From: CAYNYM01 sp049366815
Lineage (GTDB): Bacteria; Desulfobacterota; DSM-4660; Desulfatiglandales; HGW-15
NCBI GenBank assembly: GCA_049366815.1
Contig: JBMNCO010000132.1
Location: forward strand, 20,783-84,782
Direction: 5' to 3'
Length of the DNA stretch: 64,000 nucleotides
In this document: positions 1-10,300 of the stretch, piece by piece
Numbering within the stretch: the stretch's first letter is position 1
How the letters are laid out: every line of letters begins with the position of its first letter
Notes under the pieces: generated by a model
Database searches by the model: none
The model's input: the letters and a program-made list of their open reading frames with translations, nothing else
What the model was told of the DNA's origin: nothing
Made by a program: the position numbers and the translations under genes

Positions 1-1665
1 GGAGACTATATCCTGGATAAGGGCGATGAAGTCATTGAAAAACCCAGGGAAAGCACGCGCAAGAAGGTGGCGATAATCGGCTCCGGCCCGGCGGGCCTTG
101 CCGCAGCTTACTACCTCAGGTTATCGGGGCATCGCGTTACTGTCTTCGACCGGATGGAAGAGGCCGGAGGATTACTGAGATATGTCATTCCATCTTACAG
201 GCTCCCGAAAGATATTGTGAGACGCACGATACAACTGCTCGAGAATATGGGGATTGAATTCAAACTCAAAGTGGATATCGGTCAGGATGTCACCGTCGAT
301 AATCTCAGGAAAGAGTATAACGCCGTCTTTATCGGCACCGGCGCCTGGAATCCCGTATCCATCGGTCTGGACGGCGAAGAAAAAACCGTATTCGGGCTGG
401 ATTTTCTGGCTGATATTCAAAAGGGGATCAAAAAGCCCCTCGGTAAGAAGGTCCTGGTCATTGGAGGAGGCAATGCAGCCATTGATGTAGCCGTCAGTTC
501 GTTGCGCCTGGGCGCTCAAGAGGCCACGATGGCATGTCTGGAAAAGAAAGAAGAGATGCCGGCACTCCCATGGGAAATTGAGCAGGCCGAAGAAGAGAAT
601 ATCAGGCTCATGCCATCCTGGGGCCCTCACAAGATACTCAAAACCAAGGGAAAAGTAGTCGGGATGGAACTCATCCGCTGCACCTCGGTCTATGACTCCC
701 TGGGGCGCTTTGCCCCGACCTACGATGAGCGTGTCAAGACTACTGTTGAGGCGGACGCCATCCTTATGGCGGTCGGTTATGCGACAGACCTGAAATTTGC
801 GGAAGGAATCGTCAACATAAACCGCGGTCTGATCGTAGCTGACCACGAAACCCAGGCAACCAACTTGCGCGGCGTCTTTGCCGGTGGTGCGGTGGCACGC
901 GGTCCTGCAACGGTCATAGAAGCAATCGCCGACGGGAAGAGGGCTGCATTCGCCATGGACGCATATCTGAAGAAGGTCGGAAGGGAAAAGGAGAATGCCG
1001 CCGCGACTCTATTGAAATTTAATTCCGAATATTACAAAAAATCAGATAAACTGAAGGCATCCAGAATCGCATTAAATAGACGCACAATAGACATTGAAGA
1101 CACTCCCGGTTTTGGTCTGAACCAGATCGAGACCGAAGCAAACAGGTGTTTCAACTGTGGTTGCGTGTCCGTTAATGCTTCTGATACCGGGGTAGCCCTT
1201 GAGGCTCTCAATGCCAGGGTGAAGATTGTCGGCGCAAAGGGGACCAGGACTATACCCGTTACTGAATTCTTCGGCTCCTTACCCAATGTGCTCGAAGAAG
1301 GGGACATTGTTACAGAAATTCAGGTCCCTGCACCACGCGACGGGGCCAGGCAGACATTCCTCAAATTCCGTTTGCGTGATGCGATAGATTTTGCCCTGGT
1401 GAGTGTTGCATCTGTGGTTTCTCTGGACAATGGTATCTGTCAGGACGCACGTATCGTGTTGGGTGCAGTCGCCCCGCGTCCGTTAAGGGCCTTTGCAGCG
1501 GAAAAAGCGTTAGTCGGGCAGGCACTCGATGATAAACAGGCCGCTGCTGCGGCGGAGGCTGCTCTTGAGGACGCGCTGCCGCTGGAGAAGAACAGCTATA
1601 AGATTCCCATTGCCAGGGAAATGGTCCAGCGTGCTGTTGCAAATCTTGAAAATTCCGGGAAATGA
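1..1665 (+). CDS. chimeric FAD subunit of molybdenum hydroxylase (GltD-like oxidoreductase + CoxM-type C-terminal domain), 5' partial
   Basis: The reading frame is open from base 1, so the gene starts upstream of the window. A GTG at 67 is only an internal candidate. The visible N-terminal part is a glutamate-synthase-small-subunit-like FAD/NAD(P)H oxidoreductase. It has a GSGPAGLAAAYYL dinucleotide-binding motif, a second nucleotide-binding site (VLVIGGGNAAIDVA) and a closing FAGGAVARGPATVIEAIADGK segment. A Cys motif (RCFNCGC) comes next. The last ~170 residues resemble the C-terminal part of CoxM-type FAD subunits of the xanthine dehydrogenase family (a DTGVALEALNARVKIVG segment, then RTIPVTEFF). 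The next two genes encode the iron-sulfur and molybdenum subunits, so this protein probably passes electrons between their clusters and NAD(P)H or another carrier. The canonical N-terminal CoxM FAD half seems to be replaced by the GltD-like module. Substrate unknown. Confidence 0.8.
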   Translation, partial: GDYILDKGDEVIEKPRESTRKKVAIIGSGPAGLAAAYYLRLSGHRVTVFDRMEEAGGLLRYVIPSYRLPKDIVRRTIQLLENMGIEFKLKVDIGQDVTVDNLRKEYNAVFIGTGAWNPVSIGLDGEEKTVFGLDFLADIQKGIKKPLGKKVLVIGGGNAAIDVAVSSLRLGAQEATMACLEKKEEMPALPWEIEQAEEENIRLMPSWGPHKILKTKGKVVGMELIRCTSVYDSLGRFAPTYDERVKTTVEADAILMAVGYATDLKFAEGIVNINRGLIVADHETQATNLRGVFAGGAVARGPATVIEAIADGKRAAFAMDAYLKKVGREKENAAATLLKFNSEYYKKSDKLKASRIALNRRTIDIEDTPGFGLNQIETEANRCFNCGCVSVNASDTGVALEALNARVKIVGAKGTRTIPVTEFFGSLPNVLEEGDIVTEIQVPAPRDGARQTFLKFRLRDAIDFALVSVASVVSLDNGICQDARIVLGAVAPRPLRAFAAEKALVGQALDDKQAAAAAEAALEDALPLEKNSYKIPIAREMVQRAVANLENSGK

Positions 1666-1672
1666 GGTCATT

Positions 1673-2173
1673 ATGACTGACAAGAAAACAATAAATCTGG
1701 TAGTCAACGGTAAGCCCTATGAACTGATGATCGGAAAAGACATCATCCCATCGGACACGTTGGCAGAGACACTGCGAAATCATCTGGGTCTGCTCGGTAC
1801 AAAGATTTCTTGCGACCGGGGAGCCTGCGGCTCCTGCACCGTAATCCTTGACGGCAAGGCCGTCCTGTCATGCACGACACTGACCGTGGAGTGCGACGGT
1901 GCGAGCGTGACGACCATCGAAGGTCTGGAAGACCCCAAAACAGGTCAGTTGGACCCGATTCAACAGGCCTTTATTGATCACACCGCCTTTCAGTGCGGTT
2001 TTTGCACCCCCGGCATCATCATGACAGTCAAAGACTTGTTAAACAAAAATCCCAAACCTACGGAGGGTGAAATCAAGAACGCCCTTTCCGGCAATTTCTG
2101 CCGCTGTATTTCACATTATGAAGTCTTAGAAACCGTCACTGCTGTAATCGAAGGTGGGAAGCATGGCAAATAA
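1673..2173 (+). CDS. 2x[2Fe-2S] subunit of a xanthine dehydrogenase-family molybdenum hydroxylase
   Basis: A 166-residue iron-sulfur subunit of the CoxS/HcrC/XdhC type. The N-terminal plant-ferredoxin-like cluster is held by C47, C52, C55 and C67. The C-terminal helical cluster is held by C108, C111, C143 and C145 (QCGFC and NFCRC). It should relay electrons from the molybdenum centre to the FAD subunit. ATG 1673 lies 5 bases after the stop of the preceding subunit and matches the family's usual start; a longer upstream frame has no family similarity. The stop overlaps the start of the Mo subunit, so the three genes form one operon. The cofactor type is secure; the substrate is not. Confidence 0.92.
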   Translation: MTDKKTINLVVNGKPYELMIGKDIIPSDTLAETLRNHLGLLGTKISCDRGACGSCTVILDGKAVLSCTTLTVECDGASVTTIEGLEDPKTGQLDPIQQAFIDHTAFQCGFCTPGIIMTVKDLLNKNPKPTEGEIKNALSGNFCRCISHYEVLETVTAVIEGGKHGK

Positions 2174-4412
2174 TTACCGTTACATTGGAAAAGATACACC
2201 ACGTAAAGACGCGAGAGATATCGTCACGGGAAAAGCGCAATACCTGGATGACGTACGCCTGCCGAATATGCTGATCGGTAGAGTGTGCAGGAGCCCCATC
2301 CCCCATGCCAACATTATAAGTATAGATGTCGACCGGGCTGCAGCCCTACCCGGTGTCCACGCGGTGCTGACACATAAAGATGTAACAGATGCTATCTGGG
2401 GCATCCCCAATCACATGAAGCTCCTGGACAAAAAGGTCCGTTTTGTCGGTGATGCCGTTGCGCTGGTGGCCGCGGACACCGCCGAGATAGCTGATAAAGC
2501 AATTGAACTCATCCAGGTGGAATACGAGCCGCTGGCAGCCTGCTACGACGTCGAAGATGCCATCAACCCGAGCCAGCCGCCGCTCTATGACCAGTACCCG
2601 AATAACACGATTCCCCAGATTTCCAAGCTGTTGCAAAATGTGATCAAGGGAGATGTGGATAAAGGCTTTGCGGAGGCTGATGAAGTCATCGAGGGCACGG
2701 GATTCTATGAGTGTTTTCCCAATCCACTGCCCCCGGAACCGCCCGGCGTCGTTGCATACTGGGAAAATCCGGATAAACTGGTAGCCTACGTGGCGACTCA
2801 ATCACTCGGTCTGAACAAATACCTGGCGCAACCTTTCTTTGGTATGGCGGAAACGCAATTTATCGCCACACAGTGCGGAGGAAGCTATGGGACGAAAAAT
2901 GCCAACCTGACACCAATCGGTTATGCAGCCGAACTATCGAAGGCAACCAGACGACCGGTCAAGATCTATTACACAAAAGAGGAGCACCTGGCCGCCTACT
3001 CATTGCGCATTTCATGCCGCATTAATGCCCGTGTCGGTATCAAAAAGGACGGTACGGTCACGGCCGTAACCGGAGACTGGGTGGTCAACACCGGCGCGGG
3101 TTCGGAGGCGGGACCACATGAGATTGCCGTGGGCTGCGGTGAGCTTCAACTGGTCCTGCGTTGTCCGAACTGGGACCTTCGCTCAAGGCTGGTCCTCACC
3201 AACCGGGCGCCCACGGGCATTGTCCGGGGTTACGGCGGACAGGAACTGGAAAGCTCCATTCTGCCCATCCTGGGCATGGCCATGGAAAAGGTCGGCGTTA
3301 ACCCGGTGGACTTCTTCAAAAAGAACTTTGTCAGGGCAGGCGATCAATACTTCTGGCGCAACGGTAAGAAGTACGTCTACCGAGGTGTGGACTTTTCTCC
3401 AGCCATTGATAACGGCGCAGCAAAATTTGGTTGGAAAGAAAAATGGAAGGGATGGGGGAAACCCACCTCCGTCGATGGGAACAAACGACGGGGTGTGGGG
3501 CTGGGCATCCACTGTAATGCGGATGTCGGTGAAGACGATTCGGAGGCATGGGTAAAACTGACCCCGGACGGCCGCGCTCTTGTTTTGGCCGCGGTTTCAG
3601 AGGCCGGGCAAGGTCAGCGCAGCAGCTTGGTAAAGATGGCTGCTGAGGTGCTTCAGCTCCCCTTGGACCGTGTCACCATGAGTTTTCCGGATACAGACGG
3701 GAATCCGTTCGATTTCGCCCTGGTAGGTTCACGGGGGACCTTTACCACAGGTTCCGCTGTGATACAGGCCGCCGAGGATGCCCGGCGTCAGCTCCTGGAA
3801 ATGGCGGCATCGGTGATGAACCTCAAACCTGAAGAACTCGATACGGAAGACGGGTACGTATTCGAGATCAAAAATCCCAAGAACAGGTTGCTCTGGCGTA
3901 AAGCAACCGGCCTGACGAGCACTATCCTGGGCAAGGGGAGGTTCGAGGAGGATTTCACGTTAAGTAATTTTCTTATGACATTCGTTGAGGTCGAAGTCGA
4001 TACGGTCACAGGGAAAATTACACTCGTGAAGGTCCTCAACAGCGCTGGATGCGGTCAGGTCATCTCTCCCGCCGTCCTGCAAGGTCAGTTGCACGGCGCC
4101 CTGGGGTCTGCGGGTCTGGACACAGCCATATTCGAAGGCGGTGTGCTGGACCCCAGCATCGGACGCATGGTCAATTCCAACATGATTGACTATAAATGGC
4201 GGACTTTCAATGACCTGCCTCTTTTTGACAACATGACCATGGATACACCTATGCCCACCCACCGTTTCCATGCGGTCGGTGTCGGCGAGATATCCACATC
4301 GCCCGGCCCCAGCGCCGTACTTATGGCTGTTTACAATGCCATCGGCACAAGGATCATGGACTATCCATTTACTCCGGATAAGGTGTTGAAAGCGCTGGGC
4401 AAGATTGAGTAG
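2163..4412 (+). CDS. molybdopterin-binding catalytic subunit, xanthine dehydrogenase family
   Basis: A 749-residue large subunit of the CoxL/HcrA/XdhA family, which hydroxylates or reductively dehydroxylates carbon centres at a Mo-pterin. Family landmarks seen are the N-terminal hammerhead region (IGKDTPRKDARDIVTGKAQY), GGSYGTKNANLTP (cf. GGGFGGK), RGYGGQELE, SEAGQGQ, and the C-terminal GVGEISTSPGPSAVLMAVYNAIG, which holds the conserved catalytic Glu. ATG 2163 is preferred over GTG 2154 because AAGGTGGG lies just upstream; it overlaps the stop of the FeS subunit. Motif changes such as GGSYGTK suggest a substrate other than purines. 4-Hydroxybenzoyl-CoA reductase would fit the aromatic context, but I see no residue-level proof and the FAD partner is atypical. 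Confidence 0.88.
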   Translation: MANNYRYIGKDTPRKDARDIVTGKAQYLDDVRLPNMLIGRVCRSPIPHANIISIDVDRAAALPGVHAVLTHKDVTDAIWGIPNHMKLLDKKVRFVGDAVALVAADTAEIADKAIELIQVEYEPLAACYDVEDAINPSQPPLYDQYPNNTIPQISKLLQNVIKGDVDKGFAEADEVIEGTGFYECFPNPLPPEPPGVVAYWENPDKLVAYVATQSLGLNKYLAQPFFGMAETQFIATQCGGSYGTKNANLTPIGYAAELSKATRRPVKIYYTKEEHLAAYSLRISCRINARVGIKKDGTVTAVTGDWVVNTGAGSEAGPHEIAVGCGELQLVLRCPNWDLRSRLVLTNRAPTGIVRGYGGQELESSILPILGMAMEKVGVNPVDFFKKNFVRAGDQYFWRNGKKYVYRGVDFSPAIDNGAAKFGWKEKWKGWGKPTSVDGNKRRGVGLGIHCNADVGEDDSEAWVKLTPDGRALVLAAVSEAGQGQRSSLVKMAAEVLQLPLDRVTMSFPDTDGNPFDFALVGSRGTFTTGSAVIQAAEDARRQLLEMAASVMNLKPEELDTEDGYVFEIKNPKNRLLWRKATGLTSTILGKGRFEEDFTLSNFLMTFVEVEVDTVTGKITLVKVLNSAGCGQVISPAVLQGQLHGALGSAGLDTAIFEGGVLDPSIGRMVNSNMIDYKWRTFNDLPLFDNMTMDTPMPTHRFHAVGVGEISTSPGPSAVLMAVYNAIGTRIMDYPFTPDKVLKALGKIE

Positions 4413-4570
4413 CCATGCATCATGGGACGGGAAGTGACCGGAATCCGGCGACGGCGCTATTGGAGACTGATCCTCATGAGGGTTAACGCGTATCGCTGAT
4501 TTTTCTTCCTCCAACCCTTTTCCGGACCGCAGTAAATGGATGCGTGGGAATCCCTTTTTTTCAAAGATTG

Positions 4571-4598
4571 AAAGACCCCCTTTGATTCGGGGGTCTTT
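4571..4598. terminator. bidirectional hairpin terminator between convergent operons
   Basis: A perfect 10-bp stem: AAAGACCCCC at 4571-4580, an 8-base loop, and GGGGGTCTTT at 4589-4598. It lies between the stop of the Mo subunit at 4412 and the stop of the convergent thiolase at 4611, so it can serve both strands. The T-tracts are short (TTT at the end of each arm), so strength is uncertain. Confidence 0.7.
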
Positions 4599-4610
4599 GG
4601 TCGGAATACG

Positions 4611-5816
4611 CTACAATTCCCTTGTCCAGAGGGACGCCATGGCCGGTCCTCCCCCGACGCAGAGGGAAGCCCCCCCGACACCCAGACCGAGCCGCTCCAT
4701 TTCATAGTACAGGCTGACGATGAGTCGAAGTCCCGTGCAGCCCACGGGATGACCCAGGGAGATTCCGGAACCGTTGTGATTGAAGTCCTCCATGTCCAGA
4801 TTCATCCCGAAATCCTGTTTCAGCATTTTTTGCACCCCAATGACCTGCACGCCGAAGGCCTCGTTGATCTCCCAATAATCGACATCCTCAAAGGCCATCC
4901 CCGCCTGATCGAGGCATTTGGGAATGGCCACCGCCGGTCCCAGCCCCATCATTTCAGGGGCCACCCCTGCGGTACAAACACCGATCAGCCTCAGCAACGG
5001 TTTCAACCCCAATTCATCGGCCTTCTTTCCGGACATCATGACCGCGGCCGCAGCGCCGTCGCTGATCCCCGCACCGTTTGCAATGGTCACCACGCCCTTT
5101 TCCTGGAACGGCGTCCTCAAGGCCCCGAATTTTTCGAGACCGGCCTCCCTGTCCACATGTTCATCCGTTTCAAAGGGGACGACCCCTTTTCGGGTCTTGA
5201 CCTCAACGGGAACGATCTCCCGCCGGAATCGACCCTCATCTATGGCCCGCCCCGCCCTCATGTGGCTCAAGACGGCATATTCATCGCATTCCCGGCGTCC
5301 TATCCCATATTTGACGGCAAGCTTTTCGGCGGTCACCCCCATGTGACCGGGGACCAACTCATCCACAAAACCGTCGTAGAGCATGTGGTCTTCAATTTTG
5401 CCGGGTCCCATCCTGTATCCCATCCTTCCTTTAGGAAGGAGATAAGGTGCGTTGGTCATGCTTTCGACGGCTGCAACCAGGGCGATGTCCGTCTTCCCCA
5501 GCATGATATTATGGGCGGCGATCTCCATGGCCCGCATCCCGGAAGCGCAATTCTGGTTGACCGTGACCGCCCCGCTTCGTTCGGAAAGCCCGATTCTGAT
5601 CCCTACCTGGCGGGCGGGCAGGGAACCCTGGAGCGCCGTGAAGATCTGTCCCATACATATCTCATCGATCATAGGGGCATCAATGCCTGCCCTTCTGACG
5701 GCCTCCGTCCCGACCGCCACGGCCAGTTCCCTTGCCGAAACCGTTCGGAGACTTCCCATGAAGTCCCCGATGGCCGTCCGGCAGGCACTCACGATGACGA
5801 CTTCCTGAATTTCCAT
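4611..5816 (-). CDS. thiolase (acetyl-CoA C-acyltransferase family)
   Basis: A 401-residue thiolase. The nucleophilic Cys90 sits in VNQNCASGM, the acid/base residues in NEAFGVQ, GHPVGCTG (His) and the C-terminal SLCVGGGPA (Cys). The last motif is usually C-x-GGGQG, here with P in place of Q. The family catalyses thiolytic cleavage of 3-oxoacyl-CoA or acetyl-CoA condensation. The start is set by ATG 5816 with GGAGGGAG about 7 bases upstream on the minus strand. It stands alone, convergent with the molybdenum hydroxylase operon and downstream of the ketopantoate-reductase-like gene, with 294 bp between them. A role in beta-oxidation of a ring-cleavage product is plausible; chain-length specificity cannot be read. 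Confidence 0.92.
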   Translation of the reverse strand: MEIQEVVIVSACRTAIGDFMGSLRTVSARELAVAVGTEAVRRAGIDAPMIDEICMGQIFTALQGSLPARQVGIRIGLSERSGAVTVNQNCASGMRAMEIAAHNIMLGKTDIALVAAVESMTNAPYLLPKGRMGYRMGPGKIEDHMLYDGFVDELVPGHMGVTAEKLAVKYGIGRRECDEYAVLSHMRAGRAIDEGRFRREIVPVEVKTRKGVVPFETDEHVDREAGLEKFGALRTPFQEKGVVTIANGAGISDGAAAAVMMSGKKADELGLKPLLRLIGVCTAGVAPEMMGLGPAVAIPKCLDQAGMAFEDVDYWEINEAFGVQVIGVQKMLKQDFGMNLDMEDFNHNGSGISLGHPVGCTGLRLIVSLYYEMERLGLGVGGASLCVGGGPAMASLWTREL

Positions 5817-6110
5817 GAATCATCTCCCTCCTTCGTCCTGCGACAATAGTGCATCCGTCCAATCTCAACAATCAGCATTCTCTTGGTATCCCGGGCATCG
5901 CAACCACGGAATCATCCCCTTCGGCTCTTGTAGGTCAAACGCCGTCAGGAGGAATACCACAATATTGGATCAGATTCAATTTGGAGATCATGGTTTCGGC
6001 ATCAGAATAAAGAAAGCGTTTTAAAACTTTATAATACAGTAAATATAGTATCTTATAAAGATCCTTGAAATGATTGCTTCAAATCTAATGACCACCCATC
6101 TTGATGTGGT

Positions 6111-7088
6111 TCAACACTCCCGACTTTGCTCCATGGCACTCATCAGGGCATAGACGTGCCGGGTGAGCGGCATGGAGACATTCTTTACCTGAGCCTCCCT
6201 CAGTGCGAAACCAAAGATGGACTCCCGCTCGGTGGGACGTCCTGAAATCAAGTCCCGCGCAAGGGAGGCCATGACCTTGGTCGCGCCCTTGGCCTTCAAG
6301 TCTTCACCCCTTGTTTGGAGGAGTCTGACGGCCTCTTCCCTCGAGGCGCGAGAAATCGTTTTGACCTCGAATCCGGGGTAGTCATCGACCTCCACGCCAC
6401 TCGCCGTGGCCAGTTCAGCATATTCGCAGTACAACTGTGCGATCAAATCGGCGCTGTGCGGGTTGAGCAGGGCCTTGTAGTAAGGCAGCCCGGTGAGTCC
6501 ACAAATGGCGGAACCGGCGGCGAAATTGATCCACTTGCACCAGTCCGCACTCACCACCTTCGTACTAGCCTCGGCCTTCAGCCCCCCATCGTTCATCATT
6601 TTCACGGCGGCCCTTACGCGGGGTGTGATGGATCCATCCAGTTCCCCCAGATAGGTAATGACGCTCATGGTATGCCGAATGATCATTTCATCTTCTCGCG
6701 TCGCCGCTTCAAGGCAACAACCGCCTATGACCTTGTCCCGCCCGAAGTATCTTTCCAGAATGCCTTCTTTGTCCACGCCGTTTTGTATGGAAACGATTGC
6801 CTGAATCCGGTCCCTGAGATGGGCGATTGAAGAGACCGCCTCATCGGTGTGGAAGGTCTTCACGCAAACGATGACAAAATCGATGTCTTTCAATAACCGG
6901 CTGTCGTCCACTGCGTTGAGCCTGACCTTGAAGGATTCCCCAGAATTGGTCCTGATTTCAACCGGTTCCTTGTTGAGCCTCGCGGCGGTTTCAGGTAAAT
7001 CCAGCATGGTGACGCCAGCACCGCCCCGCGTCATATAGGCCCCCAGCAGGGTCCCGATGGCCCCTGCCCCGAGGATGAGTGTTTTCAT
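6111..7088 (-). CDS. 2-dehydropantoate 2-reductase family protein (ApbA/PanE)
   Basis: A 325-residue NADP-dependent reductase of the ketopantoate reductase family. The N-terminal Rossmann motif is GAGAIGTLLGAY at residues 7-18. IVCVKTFHTDEA (nicotinamide side) and IQNGVDKE follow, and then a helical C-terminal domain with the KWINFAAGSAICGLTG segment typical of the fold. ATG 7088 is chosen over the in-frame TTG 7094 because GGGAGG lies 7-8 bases upstream of it. Many members outside pan operons reduce other 2-oxo acids, and no pantothenate gene is nearby, so the in vivo substrate is open. Confidence 0.85.
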   Translation of the reverse strand: MKTLILGAGAIGTLLGAYMTRGGAGVTMLDLPETAARLNKEPVEIRTNSGESFKVRLNAVDDSRLLKDIDFVIVCVKTFHTDEAVSSIAHLRDRIQAIVSIQNGVDKEGILERYFGRDKVIGGCCLEAATREDEMIIRHTMSVITYLGELDGSITPRVRAAVKMMNDGGLKAEASTKVVSADWCKWINFAAGSAICGLTGLPYYKALLNPHSADLIAQLYCEYAELATASGVEVDDYPGFEVKTISRASREEAVRLLQTRGEDLKAKGATKVMASLARDLISGRPTERESIFGFALREAQVKNVSMPLTRHVYALMSAMEQSREC

Positions 7089-7345
7089 GGACAACCTCCC
7101 TCAAAATGCAAAACCTGACCTGATCGGAACAGGCATTCAAGATCATTTCGAAGGTCCCGCAAAAAGTCAAGAAATGACGATTTACGGCCTTTTCCGAGTT
7201 CATCAATATTGAACAGACTGATCGTCCACCCCGTCCTTGCAGAAGTCCACTTTCGGTCTTAGTATATGTACATTCATTCATGTCCAAAACAAAGCAATTT
7301 CCTGTTGTTCAAGTTTATTTTTGAGGAAGGAAAGAACTGAAGGAT

Positions 7346-10300
7346 TTGAAACACAAAAATATATCCCACCCATTCGTTATCCGTGTCATCGGCGCCCGAC
7401 AGAACAACCTCAAGAACCTGAATATCGATATCCCTTTGAACCGATTCACGGTCATCACAGGGGTGAGCGGTTCCGGCAAGTCCTCCCTGGCCTTTGATAC
7501 CCTCTATGCCGAGGGGCAGCGCCGCTATGTTGAAACCTTCTCGCCCTATGCCCGACAGTTCATGGAACGCATGGACCGGCCCCAGGTCGACCGGATCGAA
7601 AACATCCCACCGGCCATTGCCATCGACCGAAAGGATCCCGTCCGGACCTCCCGCTCCACGGTCGGCACCATGACCGAACTCACGGATTATGTGAAACTCC
7701 TCTATGCCCGTCTCGGACAGCTCCACTGCCGCACATGCGGCAGGCCCGTGCATCCGGAAACCCCTGAACAGGTCTGGCAGGCCATCAAAGAGATCCCGGA
7801 AAAATCCGAGATGATCATCACCTTCCCCGCCCCTCAAAACGGCGCGACACCTCAGGAACTGAAGCGGGATCTCCTGCGCATGGGATTTACCCGGCTCCTT
7901 GAGGAGGCAGAGGTGATTCCCCTTGAGGAGTGGCATCCTGAAGGGGTGGAGAAGCGGGCACCCCAGGTCATCGTGGATCGTCTCGTCTTTGCGGCCTCTG
8001 AGAAGAAGAGGGTCATGGACTCCCTGGAACAGGCCTTTCGCTTCGGCGAGGGGCGGCTGGATGCCTGGATCAAACCCGACCGTCACCTCGCATTCAGCAA
8101 CCGGCTGGAATGCCCAAGGTGTCATCTCGCATACCGCCCTCCCATCCCCAACCTCTTTTCCTTTAACAGCCCTGCCGGGGCCTGCGAAACCTGCCGGGGA
8201 TTCGGCCGGATCATTGACATCGATATAGACCTGATCATCCCGAACCCGCAGCTCTCCCTTGCACAGGGGGCCGTCAAGCCCTGGGGCGGCCGTGAAGAGG
8301 GACGCATGGAATATGAGGAATTGGCGGCCTTCTGTCAACAGAGCAAGATCCCCCTGGACAAGCCCTTTTCCCGGCTGACACAGGCCCAGCAGACACAGAT
8401 CATCGGGGGGACGGATCGTTATTACGGCATACGGGGCTTTTTCAATTGGCTCGAGACCAAGACCTACAAAATGCACGTCCGCGTGTATCTGTCCCGTTAC
8501 CGCACCTACAGAGTCTGTCCGGATTGCGAGGGCACCCGATTCAACAAAGAGGCCCTGCTCTACCGGCTGGAGGGACGCCATATCGGTCAGATCTATGCCC
8601 TGAGCGTGGACAGTGCTCACCAATTCTTTCATGACCTCTCTGTTTCCCATGAAGACAAGGCCGGCCGGCTCATCCTTGACGAGATTCAAAGCCGGCTGAC
8701 CTACCTGCGGGAGGTGGGTCTCGGATATCTGAGCCTGGACCGGCAGTCCCGGACCTTATCAGGAGGCGAGGTCCAGCGGGTGGCCCTGACCTCGGCACTG
8801 GGTTCTTCACTGGTCAACACGCTTTATGTCCTGGACGAACCCAGTATCGGGCTCCATCCCCGGGACAATCACCGCCTGATCCGCATATTGAAGGGTCTGA
8901 GGGACCTGAGAAACACCGTCGTGGTGGTCGAGCATGACCCCGGTATCATCAGCCGGAGCGACTATATGCTGGACCTGGGACCCGGTGCCGGAGAACAAGG
9001 CGGGAGGGTCATGTACTTCGGTCCCACGGCCAAGGTCGGCCGATCTCTGACCGGGCAATATCTCAAGGGAGAAAAGGTCATTCCTTTTCCCAGGATTCGT
9101 CGGACACCGAAGAAAAATCAATGGCTGGTCGTGGAGGGGGCCGCGGAAAACAACCTGAAGGACATCAGAGTCGACATTCCTCTGGGTCTCTTCGTCTGCC
9201 TGACCGGCGTGTCCGGTTCCGGCAAATCCACGCTCGCCGAGGATATCCTCTACAAGGGCATCAAACGGGCGCGGGGCGAGGCCGAGGGTCGGCCGGGAAG
9301 CCATAAGGCCATCAAGGGCTTGAGCGCCATCGACGATGTCATCCTCGTGGATCAACGACCCATCGGGAGAACTCCACGGGCCAATCCCCTGACCTATACA
9401 AAGGCCATGGACCCCATCCGAAGACTCCTGACCGATACGGACGAGGCCCGGTCCAGAGGCATGGGCCCGGGCCACTTCTCCTTCAATGTCCCCGGGGGGA
9501 GATGTGAGACCTGCAAGGGGGCGGGTTTTGAAAAGGTGGAGATGCAGTTCCTCTCCGACGTCTACATCACCTGTCCGGATTGCGAGGGAAGGCGCTATCG
9601 GCCGGAGGTCCTGGAGGTCACCTACAGGGACAAAAACATCCACGATATCCTCACCATGACCGTGGATCAGGCCCTCCGTTTCTTCACGGAACAGGCCGGA
9701 ATCAGGGAGACCCTGGAACCCCTCAGTGAGGTGGGCATGGGATATATACGTCTTGGGCAACCGCTCCACACCCTTTCGGGGGGTGAGGCACAGCGTCTCA
9801 AGCTCTCCCAGTTTATCAGAAGGAGAAGAGGCCGGCCTCAGCTCTTCATCTTTGACGAACCCACGACGGGACTTCACTTCGAGGATATCCAGAAACTGCT
9901 CACCGCTCTCCGAAAGCTGGTTGCTGAAGGTCACACCGTCTTGGTGATCGAACACAACATGGATGTCGTCAAATGCGCGGACTGGGTCATCGACCTCGGT
10001 CCTGAAGGTGGTGACGCGGGTGGTCGGGTCGTGGCGGCCGGTCCCCCTGAAGCGATCACCGGGCACCCTGCTTCCCACACCGGGATTTTCCTCGCGCCCT
10101 ATCTCGCCGGAGAAAGCCCGTTTGAGGAGGCCGTGAGGGCCCCGGCCCTCCCCGCAAGCGATCTTCGCGGAAAGGTGGATGAGATCATCGTTTCCGGGGC
10201 AAAGGAGCACAACCTCAAGGACCTCAGCCTTTCGATCCCCAGGGAACAGTTCGTGGTCGTCACGGGGGTCTCAGGATCGGGGAAATCGACACTGATTTTC

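Noticed and set aside
2163..4412. Calling the molybdenum enzyme 4-hydroxybenzoyl-CoA reductase
   Set aside because: Attractive given the aromatic genes, but the FAD subunit is not HcrB-like and no CoA-binding signature could be verified by eye.
4749..5849. Long plus-strand open frame (366 codons) antisense to the thiolase
   Set aside because: It is a mirror frame of a high-GC gene with clear thiolase motifs on the other strand; composition is His/Pro-rich without any family likeness.
7274..8689. Minus-strand open frame (471 codons) antisense to uvrA
   Set aside because: Fully covered by conserved UvrA motifs on the plus strand; no ribosome-binding site or domain.
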